The notes under the pieces were generated by a model. That model did no database searches. It saw only the letters and a list, made by a program, of their open reading frames with translations, and was not told where the DNA came from. This document shows, one piece after another, positions 7,691 through 12,977 of a stretch of DNA of 12,977 bases. The translations under genes and the position numbers were made by a program. Within the stretch, counting starts at the first letter, position 1, and each line of letters begins with the position of its first letter. Source of the stretch: Luoshenia tenuis (GTDB lineage Bacteria; Bacillota; Clostridia; Christensenellales; GCA-900066905); contig NZ_JACRSO010000007.1 in NCBI RefSeq assembly GCF_014384745.1, positions 1 to 12,977 on the forward strand, written 5' to 3'.

Positions 7691-7705
7691 AAAATTCACA
7701 ATTTT
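7691..7705. promoter_or_regulatory. AT-rich palindrome upstream of the ABC operon
   Basis: AAAATT CAC AATTTT is a perfect 6-bp inverted repeat with a 3-nt spacer, about 130 nt upstream of the adaptor start. It lies in a conspicuously AT-rich stretch (about 7655-7735) within GC-rich surroundings. It could be an operator, but AT-rich palindromes arise easily by chance. Confidence 0.25.
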
Positions 7706-7815
7706 TTACGACTAAGTTTACTATATTTATTTATGCGGCCGTCAGGCTAAATATCGTACATCCCTGCGCTAAAACCTTTGCGCGGGCTGCAATTATTACG
7801 CGTTTTATATCCGTT

Positions 7816-7840
7816 TCTTTTCATCAGACATCTTTTCATC
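7816..7840 (-). repeat. 10-bp direct repeat near a possible ABC-operon promoter
   Basis: Read on the minus strand, GATGAAAAGA occurs twice with exactly 5 nt between copies (centre to centre 15 bp). The repeats lie just upstream of a TATAAA (7804-7809) and cover where its -35 would be, which is a poor match (GATGTC). This layout is typical of a site where an activator replaces the -35 contact. Function is inference. Confidence 0.35.
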
Positions 7841-7856
7841 GTCTCGTGTGATATGC

Positions 7857-7892
7857 AAAAAACCGCGGAGCCGCTCAGGCCTCCGCGGTTTT
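7857..7892 (-). terminator. Terminator of the argS-niaR transcript
   Basis: A perfect 12-bp stem, AAAACCGCGGAG / CTCCGCGGTTTT, with a 10-nt loop is followed on the minus strand by a run of six T. It begins 19 nt after the niaR stop, so it ends that transcript and insulates the ABC operon. Confidence 0.85.
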
Positions 7893-7911
7893 CATTCATC
7901 ATTCTTCTATA

Positions 7912-8445
7912 CTATTGCTCTTCTCCCTGCATCTGCAAGATGCCAGCCTTGGCCAATGCCGCCACGATCTTATCGAGTGCCTCTTCACTGTCTGCCTCGA
8001 TCATATGCAGATGTAAGCCGCCGGTAATCGCGCTCAATGGTCCGGCGCCGTTTTCCCGCAGGCGGGCGATAAAGCGCCTCACGTCCCGCTCCGTGCCCAC
8101 CATCAGCATGGCCTTAAATTCTCCATAGACCGGATGCTCCACCGTAACGTCCACCGCACAGCCGCCCAGGCGCACAATGGTCATCAGTTCCTCCACCATT
8201 TGCTCTTCCCGCTCGTGCTTACAGCAGATCACCCGGCGCGGACGTTTCAAAAAACTGGCGCGGGGGACGATATACCCAGCCGGCGTGGCCAGAATATCGG
8301 CGCCTCCCGCGCGGAGGATCGCGATATCCTGCACGATCACCTGCCGGCTGACCGAGAACGTCGCCGCCAGGGCGCTGGCGGTAATCGCATCCGGCTCCCG
8401 GTTCAGGCAGCGCATAATCGCCTGGCGTCGCTGTGCAGCGTTCAT
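7912..8445 (-). CDS. niaR: Niacin-responsive transcriptional repressor NiaR (HTH + 3H domain)
   Basis: Cytoplasmic DNA-binding protein of 177 residues, the usual size for NiaR (B. subtilis YrxA, T. maritima TM1602). An N-terminal winged helix-turn-helix of the HTH_11 type (about 5-60, with ALAATFSVSRQVIVQDIAIL) precedes a 3H domain (about 72-170). Its metal-binding pattern is visible: His77 and Glu85, then GGLHLHMIEA with His145 and His147, plus His104 in VEHPVYGEF. As I recall, TM1602 binds nickel with the same spacing. The family represses NAD biosynthesis and niacin uptake genes with nicotinic acid as co-repressor. No such target gene is in this window, so its regulon lies elsewhere. The start at 8445 has AAGGAGG 8 nt upstream. 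It follows argS by 29 nt on the same strand and is probably its operon partner. Confidence 0.9.
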   Translation of the reverse strand: MNAAQRRQAIMRCLNREPDAITASALAATFSVSRQVIVQDIAILRAGGADILATPAGYIVPRASFLKRPRRVICCKHEREEQMVEELMTIVRLGGCAVDVTVEHPVYGEFKAMLMVGTERDVRRFIARLRENGAGPLSAITGGLHLHMIEADSEEALDKIVAALAKAGILQMQGEEQ

Positions 8446-8474
8446 CCCCCCAACCTCCTTTGCTTATACCGCTC

Positions 8475-10184
8475 TTACATCCTTTCCGGCGCTTCAATGC
8501 CCAAAAGCCCCAGGCCGATGGCGATCACCTGGCGCACGGCGCGGGTCAACTGCAGCCGCGCCACAGCGGCTTTTTCGTCCTCATCTAAAATGCGGTGTTC
8601 ATAATAGAACTTATTATAGGCCTTGGCGATCTCTACCGTATGCCGGGTGATCATAGAGGGCTCGTTGCGCAAAGCCGCCTCTTCTACGACCTCCGGGAAG
8701 CGCATCAGCAGCATGATGGTCTTTTGGGCTTCCTCATCGGTCAGCTGGTCCCACTGCGTCTGCCCATCCAGCGCATATCCCTGGGCCTTGCGCAGCACGC
8801 TGCAGCAACGCGCGTGGGTATATTGCACGTAAGGGCCGGTCTCACCGTCGAAATTCAACGCCCGATCCCACCAAAAATCGATATCCTTAATGCGGCCCGC
8901 CTGCATGGCGTTAAAGATCACCGCGCCGATGCCCACCTGGCGCGCGGCCTCGTCCTTATCTTCCAAATTGGGGCTTTTCTCCTCAATGATCGCGCGGGTC
9001 TTTTCCACCGCGCGCTCCAGCAGCTCGTCCAGATAGACCACATGCCCTTTCCGGGTGGAAAGGGTCTGGCCCTCAAAGCTGATCATGCCAAAGGCCACGT
9101 GCTCCAAGTCCTTGGCCCAGGGATATCCCATCATTTCCACCACTTTAAACCATTGGGCAAAGTGCAGGTTCTGCTGGTAAGCGACCACATACAGGCATTT
9201 GTCAAAGTCATAGGTATCCTTGCGGTAGAGCGCCGCCGCGATATCCCGGGTGGCGTACAGCGTGGCCCCATCGCTTTTAAGAATCAGGCAGGGCGGCAGG
9301 TTATAGTCCGAAAGATCCACTACCTTGGCGCCCTGGCTCTCGGTAAGCAGTCCCTTGGCCTCCAGCTCGTCGATCACCCGGCCCATTTTGTCGTTATAAA
9401 AGCTCTCCCCCGCGTAGGAATCAAAATGCACGCCCAGCAGATCGTAAACCCGCTGCGCGTCCTTAAGCGTCAGCTCCTTAAACCAGTTGAACAGCGATAG
9501 CGCCTCTTGATCGCCATCCTCGATCTTTTTAAACCAATACCGCCCTTCATCCTCTAAAGCCGGTTCGTTTTCGGCCTCCTGGTGGAAGCGCACATACAAT
9601 TCAGAAAGAGCGTCCACGCCGCCCTGTTCCACCTGTTCGCGGGTACCCCAGCGCTTGAACGCCACGATCAGCTTGCCAAACTGGGTGCCCCAGTCCCCCA
9701 GGTGGTTGATCCCCACACATTTGTAGCCTAAGTGTTGATATATTTTATACAGGGCGTTGCCCAGTACGGTGGTAGAAAGGTGGCCGATATGAAAGCGCTT
9801 GGCGATGTTGATTGAAGAATAATCGATGCAGATCGTCTTGCCTACTCCCTTATCGCTGCCGCCATAGCGCGGCCCGGCCTGCAGCACCTCGCTTACCACT
9901 TCGCGGGCGACCATCGCCTTATCTAAAAAGAAATTCAGGTAGCCGCCCACCGTTTCGATCCGCTCTAAGCAAAGCGCCTCCTGCTGCGGGGTAAGCGCAT
10001 CATGCAACGCCTGGGCGATTACCGGCGGCGCCTTGCGCATGGTCTTGGATAGCTTAAAGCAGGGCAGGGCATAGTCGCCCATCTCCCGCTCCGGCGGCAC
10101 TTCCAGCCATCCGCACAGCTGCTCGCAGTCCACACCGGTCTCCTTTGCCAAAGCCTGGGCGATGTTCGTCTTAAAATCTACCAT
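8475..10184 (-). CDS. argS: Arginine--tRNA ligase (ArgRS)
   Basis: Class I aminoacyl-tRNA synthetase of 569 residues, close to the usual 550-580; it attaches arginine to tRNA-Arg in the cytoplasm. The N-terminal tRNA-recognition domain (about 1-85) is followed by the Rossmann catalytic core with the HIGH motif in RFHIGHLSTT (130-139) and INHLGDWGTQFGKLI (159-173). The KMSKS-equivalent loop is LSTRKG (375-380), the degenerate form normal for ArgRS. The C-terminal anticodon-binding (DALR) helical domain covers about 450-569 and ends in the characteristic GIEAPERM. The start at 10184 has a GGAAGGG site at about 10 nt and is the first ATG after a good promoter. It is a housekeeping gene with no sign of truncation, transcribed with niaR. 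I see no T-box leader. Confidence 0.97.
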   Translation of the reverse strand: MVDFKTNIAQALAKETGVDCEQLCGWLEVPPEREMGDYALPCFKLSKTMRKAPPVIAQALHDALTPQQEALCLERIETVGGYLNFFLDKAMVAREVVSEVLQAGPRYGGSDKGVGKTICIDYSSINIAKRFHIGHLSTTVLGNALYKIYQHLGYKCVGINHLGDWGTQFGKLIVAFKRWGTREQVEQGGVDALSELYVRFHQEAENEPALEDEGRYWFKKIEDGDQEALSLFNWFKELTLKDAQRVYDLLGVHFDSYAGESFYNDKMGRVIDELEAKGLLTESQGAKVVDLSDYNLPPCLILKSDGATLYATRDIAAALYRKDTYDFDKCLYVVAYQQNLHFAQWFKVVEMMGYPWAKDLEHVAFGMISFEGQTLSTRKGHVVYLDELLERAVEKTRAIIEEKSPNLEDKDEAARQVGIGAVIFNAMQAGRIKDIDFWWDRALNFDGETGPYVQYTHARCCSVLRKAQGYALDGQTQWDQLTDEEAQKTIMLLMRFPEVVEEAALRNEPSMITRHTVEIAKAYNKFYYEHRILDEDEKAAVARLQLTRAVRQVIAIGLGLLGIEAPERM

Positions 10185-10224
10185 ATATTACGACCCTTCC
10201 TTTGTAGAACGGCCAAATCCGGCC

Positions 10225-10252
10225 ATTTTATACTGTTCTTAAGATAACACAA
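10225..10252 (-). promoter_or_regulatory. sigma-A-type promoter of argS-niaR
   Basis: On the minus strand TTGTGT (10247-10252) and TAAAAT (10225-10230) are spaced by 16 nt. Transcription would begin near 10218, about 35 nt before the argS start. The leader contains GGCC-N6-GGCC (10211-10224), a small possible hairpin, but is too short for a T-box or a known riboswitch. Confidence 0.5.
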
Positions 10253-10354
10253 GCGCCGCAAACAATGCAACAGCGCCAGGCAATTTCTATCGCCCCGCTC
10301 CCGCAGACGCCGGAATAATCTTGTCGCCACACACCCTGACCCCGGCATTGCCCC

Positions 10355-10383
10355 TTGTGCCCCATCGCCGGCTGGTCTATAAT
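10355..10383 (+). promoter_or_regulatory. sigma-A-type promoter of the dehydrogenase gene
   Basis: TTGTGC (10355-10360) and a perfect TATAAT (10378-10383) are separated by 17 nt. Transcription would start near 10390, leaving a leader of about 43 nt before the ATG at 10433. It is divergent from the argS promoter, with about 100 nt between them. Confidence 0.6.
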
Positions 10384-10432
10384 ATTGCTGTATGGCAACC
10401 ACTGCCTTAACGTTATTTTTAGGGGGATTATC

Positions 10433-11461
10433 ATGAAAAGCGCTGTTTTTTATGGCAAACACGATGTGCGCATTGAGGAGGCGCCCCAGCCCAAGGTGGG
10501 TGCGGATGATGTATTGATCCGCATTGCCGCCTGCGGCGTGTGCGGGACAGATGTGCATATCTTCGAGGGGGACAAGGGCGCGGCCGACGTTACGCCTCCG
10601 ACCATCCTGGGGCATGAGTTCTCGGGCATTGTCGAAGCGGTGGGCGATAACGTCAAAGATATCGCCGTAGGCGACAAGGTGTGCGTGGACCCGAACGATA
10701 CCTGTGGGGAATGCTACTATTGCCGTAATGGCATCGCCCATTTTTGCGAGCATATGACCGGGATCGGCACCACGACGGATGGTGGCTTCGCCCAGTACTG
10801 CAGCGTGCATAAAAAACAGGTCTATAAACTCCTGCCGGAGGCTTCGCTGGTCGCCTGCGCCATGGCGGAGCCGGTAGCCTGCTGCCTGCACGGCTTTGAT
10901 ATGTGCGATGTGCAGCCCGGCAGCGTCGTCATGGTCATCGGCGGCGGCATGATCGGTCTGATCATGGTACAGCTGGCAAAAATTGCAGGCGCGCATAAGG
11001 TGATCCTGCTCGAGCCCGTCGCCGTAAAACGCGAGATGGGTGCCAAGTTGGGTGCGGATCTCTGCATCGATCCGCTAAGCGAGGATGTAAAAGCGGTGCT
11101 GGCCGCCCATCATGTGGGGCGCATCAATGCGGTGATCGAGTGCGCGGGCCTCAAGTCCACTATCGCCCAGGCGATTGACCTTGCCGGCAAACAATCCACC
11201 GTGATGATGTTCGGGCTGACCAAGCCGGATGACGAAGTGCCCATCAAGCCCTTTGAAATCTTCCAAAAGGAAGTGGTACTCAAAGCTTCCTATATTAATC
11301 CCTACACGCAAACGCGCGCGGTGGATTTGATCCAGTCCGGCAAGATCGACGTTACCTCCATGGTTGCGGAGGTCTGCTCGCTGGAGAAACTGAAAGAGGT
11401 GCTGGCCGATCCTGCGCTGCGCGCCAAGGGCAAGTATATCGTAGATCCCTGGATGGCTTAA
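10433..11461 (+). CDS. Zinc-dependent medium-chain alcohol/polyol dehydrogenase
   Basis: Cytoplasmic oxidoreductase of 342 residues in the medium-chain dehydrogenase family, closest in look to sorbitol, threonine and butanediol dehydrogenases. The catalytic zinc ligands are visible as Cys37 in CGVCGTDVH, His61-Glu62 in GHEFSG, and Glu146 in MAEPVACCLHG. The structural zinc site is Cys91, Cys94, Cys97 and Cys105. The Rossmann motif GGGMIG (170-175) is followed by an acidic residue (Glu194) at the end of the second strand, which favours NAD over NADP. The substrate is not decided by the sequence; a sugar alcohol or hydroxy-acid is a reasonable guess given the facing amidohydrolase gene. The start at 10433 has an AGGGGGA site. 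Translation from 10355 would add 26 residues and would begin upstream of the predicted transcript start. Single gene followed by a strong terminator. Confidence 0.92.
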   Translation: MKSAVFYGKHDVRIEEAPQPKVGADDVLIRIAACGVCGTDVHIFEGDKGAADVTPPTILGHEFSGIVEAVGDNVKDIAVGDKVCVDPNDTCGECYYCRNGIAHFCEHMTGIGTTTDGGFAQYCSVHKKQVYKLLPEASLVACAMAEPVACCLHGFDMCDVQPGSVVMVIGGGMIGLIMVQLAKIAGAHKVILLEPVAVKREMGAKLGADLCIDPLSEDVKAVLAAHHVGRINAVIECAGLKSTIAQAIDLAGKQSTVMMFGLTKPDDEVPIKPFEIFQKEVVLKASYINPYTQTRAVDLIQSGKIDVTSMVAEVCSLEKLKEVLADPALRAKGKYIVDPWMA

Positions 11462-11474
11462 ACGAATATGCATA

Positions 11475-11511
11475 TAAAAAAGCCCCGCCACGGCGGGGCT
11501 TTTTCTTTTTC
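11475..11511. terminator. Bidirectional terminator between convergent genes
   Basis: An AGCCCCGC / GCGGGGCT stem (11481-11488 and 11493-11500) with a CACG loop is flanked by a run of A on the left and a run of T on the right, so it works on both strands. It starts 13 nt after the dehydrogenase stop and ends 2 nt before the amidohydrolase stop. Confidence 0.88.
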
Positions 11512-11513
11512 CC

Positions 11514-12713
11514 TTAAAGATCAAACAGCGCTTTAGCGTTTTTATAGAGGATATTGACCCCCAAACGTTTGGCATAGGCCATATCAAAGCGCCCTTCATC
11601 CACAAGCTCGCCCAGCGCCCTAGCCAGGCAATACCGCCCGGCCAGCACCGCCCCGTAGCTCTCCTCTGAGGTCCAGGTATCGCAGCCCCACAGGATCCGC
11701 TCCGCATCCGTGACCTCCAGCGCCTCCTTGATAAAGGCTATTGCGCGGGTGGTGGAGATGATCGGCAGCCAGCACAAATCCACATAAACGTTGTTAAAGT
11801 TGTGCGCCAGCGCCAGAATATCGTCCGTCCAGGGGAAGGAGCCGTGGAAAAGGTCGAACTGGACGGAGGGATATTCTTCGATCAAATTACACAGCGCCAT
11901 GGCGTTTGTCCCCTTCAGTGAGGCAAGGCCGGTATGGATCTGCACTGGCAATCCCAACTCCGCGGCCAATTCCAGCAGCTTATGCATGACATAGTCCTGG
12001 AAAGCGCGCACATCCTCTGCCGCTGCCTGAGGATTTAAAAACGCCTTAACGGCAAGCGTCTTTTCCCGGTTGTCAAAGTGAAGATCGCGCTCATAGGCCA
12101 TGCCGACCTTAAGGGCGATCACCCCGCCCGAAGATACACATTGACGGATATATCCCTTCATCTCCGCGATGTATTCCGTCAGCGACATTTTCTCCCGAAA
12201 GCGGATATAATCATATGCACTCACGCCGTCATGGCTGCGCAGCGCAGGATCGTACCCATTAAAGAAGGCGTCGCAGCGCAGGGTCGGGGCAAAGAGATCG
12301 GGGTGCCCGTTGTCCGAGCCTGGATCGTCGTATTTATCCAAGATCACGCGCGCATAGCCGCACTGGTTCTTCAGGATATCCAAATGGTGCTCGCCCGATT
12401 GATAAGCCTGGCGAATCGCTTCGTCATAAGCATCCCAGCTCTCCAGCGATAGCGGAACCCCAACAGAATAGATATCCTCAATCGCACGCACCAGCCAGGT
12501 CGCATAGCTATTACAGCGGTATTTTTCCAAAAATTTCCGGCGCGCAGCCTCCCCATCCTCCAGAAAATCGTTCATGATCCAATTCACGTAAGTCCTAGAG
12601 ATGATCTTAAATAATGAAATATCACCGAACTCATGATCTTTTAAATGATGCGAGTGCGTACTGTTGATCGGACAGTTGGCAAAGTATTGCAACAACTCGT
12701 TCTGTGTCGTCAT
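11514..12713 (-). CDS. Amidohydrolase-superfamily protein of unknown substrate
   Basis: Cytoplasmic metal-dependent hydrolase or isomerase-like protein of 399 residues, with no signal peptide. It shows the ordered metal ligands of the superfamily's TIM barrel: His20-x-His22 in STHSHH after strand 1, Lys202 in IALKVGM, His260 in VQIHTG, His290 in LFHGSFPW, and Asp345 in LWGCDTW after strand 8. This is the pattern of Amidohydro_2 proteins and uronate-isomerase-like enzymes. The sequence does not tell which reaction is catalysed; sugar-acid or lactone metabolism is a guess. The start at 12713 has a GGGGGAAG site 6 nt upstream. The alternative ATG at 12728 would itself overlap this site and has no ribosome binding site of its own. 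It has its own promoter downstream of the 5S terminator and converges on the dehydrogenase gene. Confidence 0.85.
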   Translation of the reverse strand: MTTQNELLQYFANCPINSTHSHHLKDHEFGDISLFKIISRTYVNWIMNDFLEDGEAARRKFLEKYRCNSYATWLVRAIEDIYSVGVPLSLESWDAYDEAIRQAYQSGEHHLDILKNQCGYARVILDKYDDPGSDNGHPDLFAPTLRCDAFFNGYDPALRSHDGVSAYDYIRFREKMSLTEYIAEMKGYIRQCVSSGGVIALKVGMAYERDLHFDNREKTLAVKAFLNPQAAAEDVRAFQDYVMHKLLELAAELGLPVQIHTGLASLKGTNAMALCNLIEEYPSVQFDLFHGSFPWTDDILALAHNFNNVYVDLCWLPIISTTRAIAFIKEALEVTDAERILWGCDTWTSEESYGAVLAGRYCLARALGELVDEGRFDMAYAKRLGVNILYKNAKALFDL

Positions 12714-12757
12714 CGTTCTTCCCCCCATGCGGCAATATATTACTGAAACTATACACC

Positions 12758-12787
12758 ATTATACCATTGCGTCTGGCGGGAATACAA
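12758..12787 (-). promoter_or_regulatory. sigma-A-type promoter of the amidohydrolase gene
   Basis: On the minus strand TTGTAT (12782-12787) and a perfect TATAAT (12758-12763) are separated by 18 nt. Transcription would start near 12751, about 38 nt before the start codon. It lies downstream of the rRNA terminator, so the gene need not depend on rRNA read-through. Confidence 0.6.
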
Positions 12788-12818
12788 GGCGGCTCTGCCT
12801 TTAGAGAAAAGCAGTAGT

Positions 12819-12858
12819 AAAAAAAAGGAACAGCACTGCTCAAGCGCAGCGCTGTTCC
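12819..12858 (-). terminator. rRNA operon terminator
   Basis: A long hairpin with arms GGAACAGC-CTGC and GCAG-GCTGTTCC, one mismatch and a 6-nt loop, is followed on the minus strand by eight T (12819-12826). It begins a few bases after the 3' end of the 5S rRNA gene and is a strong intrinsic terminator for the rRNA operon. Confidence 0.88.
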
Positions 12859-12862
12859 ATAA

Positions 12863-12977
12863 CATCCGGCAGCGTCCTACTCTCCCGGGCCGTCACCAGC
12901 CAAGTACCATCGGCGCTGAAGGGCTTAACTTCTGTGTTCGGTATGGGAACAGGTGGTTCCCCTTCGCCATCGCCACC
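12863..12977 (-). rRNA. rrf: 5S ribosomal RNA (5' end cut by the window)
   Basis: The minus strand reads as a typical bacterial 5S rRNA: GGTGGCGATGGCGAAGGGG near the 5' side, then the conserved CCCATACCGAACACAGAAG and AAGCCCTTCAGCGCC, and GAGAGTAGGACGCTGCC at the 3' side. The ends GGTGGC and GCTGCC pair as helix I with G-U pairs. About 115 nt are present, so only a few 5' bases should be missing. The 3' end is approximate. A strong terminator follows, so this is the last gene of an rRNA operon that lies to the right. Confidence 0.95.

Larger units (their letters stand above)
7581..7856. other. Intergenic control region of the ABC operon
   Basis: No gene is visible in this 276-nt stretch. It holds the palindrome at 7691-7705, a direct repeat at 7816-7840 and several AT-rich -10-like hexamers on the minus strand, such as TATAAA (7804-7809), TATAGT and TATAAG. 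None is paired with a good -35 at 16-18 nt, so I cannot name the operon promoter; an activator-dependent one would fit. The sequence nearest the adaptor gene is G-rich on the minus strand and may form a weak hairpin in the leader. Confidence 0.5.

Noticed and set aside
8595..9500. 301-residue open frame on the plus strand opposite argS
   Set aside because: Antisense to argS, which has all family motifs; no independent evidence for coding.
10185..10432. Possible T-box or riboswitch upstream of argS
   Set aside because: The predicted leader is only about 35 nt and holds no T-box sequence or extended stem, so only simple promoters are called.
12631..12843. 70-residue open frame on the minus strand upstream of the amidohydrolase
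   Set aside because: It spans the rRNA terminator, a promoter and the amidohydrolase start in another frame, and has no domain.

Overview
The window looks like chromosomal DNA from a moderately GC-rich member of the Bacillota (Clostridia-like). The grounds are purine-rich AAGGAGG-type ribosome binding sites, sigma-A-type promoters, a NiaR-type niacin repressor (a family typical of Bacillota and Thermotogae), a boxA of the CTTTGAAAACT type, and a lipoprotein-type adaptor in a MacAB-like ABC system. The genus cannot be told from the sequence alone. I see no transposase, integrase, tRNA or CRISPR array.

Layout. The left edge (1-230) holds what looks like the start of an rRNA operon reading leftwards out of the window: two tandem promoters, an AT-rich upstream stretch and a boxA antitermination site. 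Back to back with it is uppP (350-1153, +), an undecaprenyl-diphosphatase homologue that lacks one of the family's conserved acidic residues. A hairpin terminator separates uppP from a five-gene leftward operon (7559 down to 1206): a lipoprotein membrane-fusion adaptor, a 936-residue permease with two FtsX domains, two different ABC ATPases (the second with a C-terminal SpoVT/AbrB-like domain) and a TIM-barrel protein of unknown activity. Intergenic distances are 16 nt, 1 nt, a 4-nt overlap and 50 nt, so the genes are probably transcribed and largely translated together.

Upstream of that operon is an AT-rich 300-nt control region with a direct repeat and a palindrome. Then come niaR (7912-8445, -) and argS (8475-10184, -), probably one transcript from a promoter at 10225-10252. 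A divergent zinc-dependent medium-chain dehydrogenase (10433-11461, +) faces an amidohydrolase-superfamily gene (11514-12713, -) across a symmetrical terminator. The right edge carries the rRNA-operon terminator and most of a 5S rRNA gene on the minus strand, cut by the window end.

The window is therefore the interval between two rRNA operons that both read leftwards. Eight of ten protein genes share that orientation, as expected for a leading-strand segment. The most unusual part is the ABC operon: a single-chain pseudo-dimeric permease paired with two unequal ATPases, one fused to a DNA-binding-type swapped-hairpin domain. Its substrate cannot be read from sequence; export or extraction of a lipid, peptide or antimicrobial compound would fit the MacB/FtsX-type fold.
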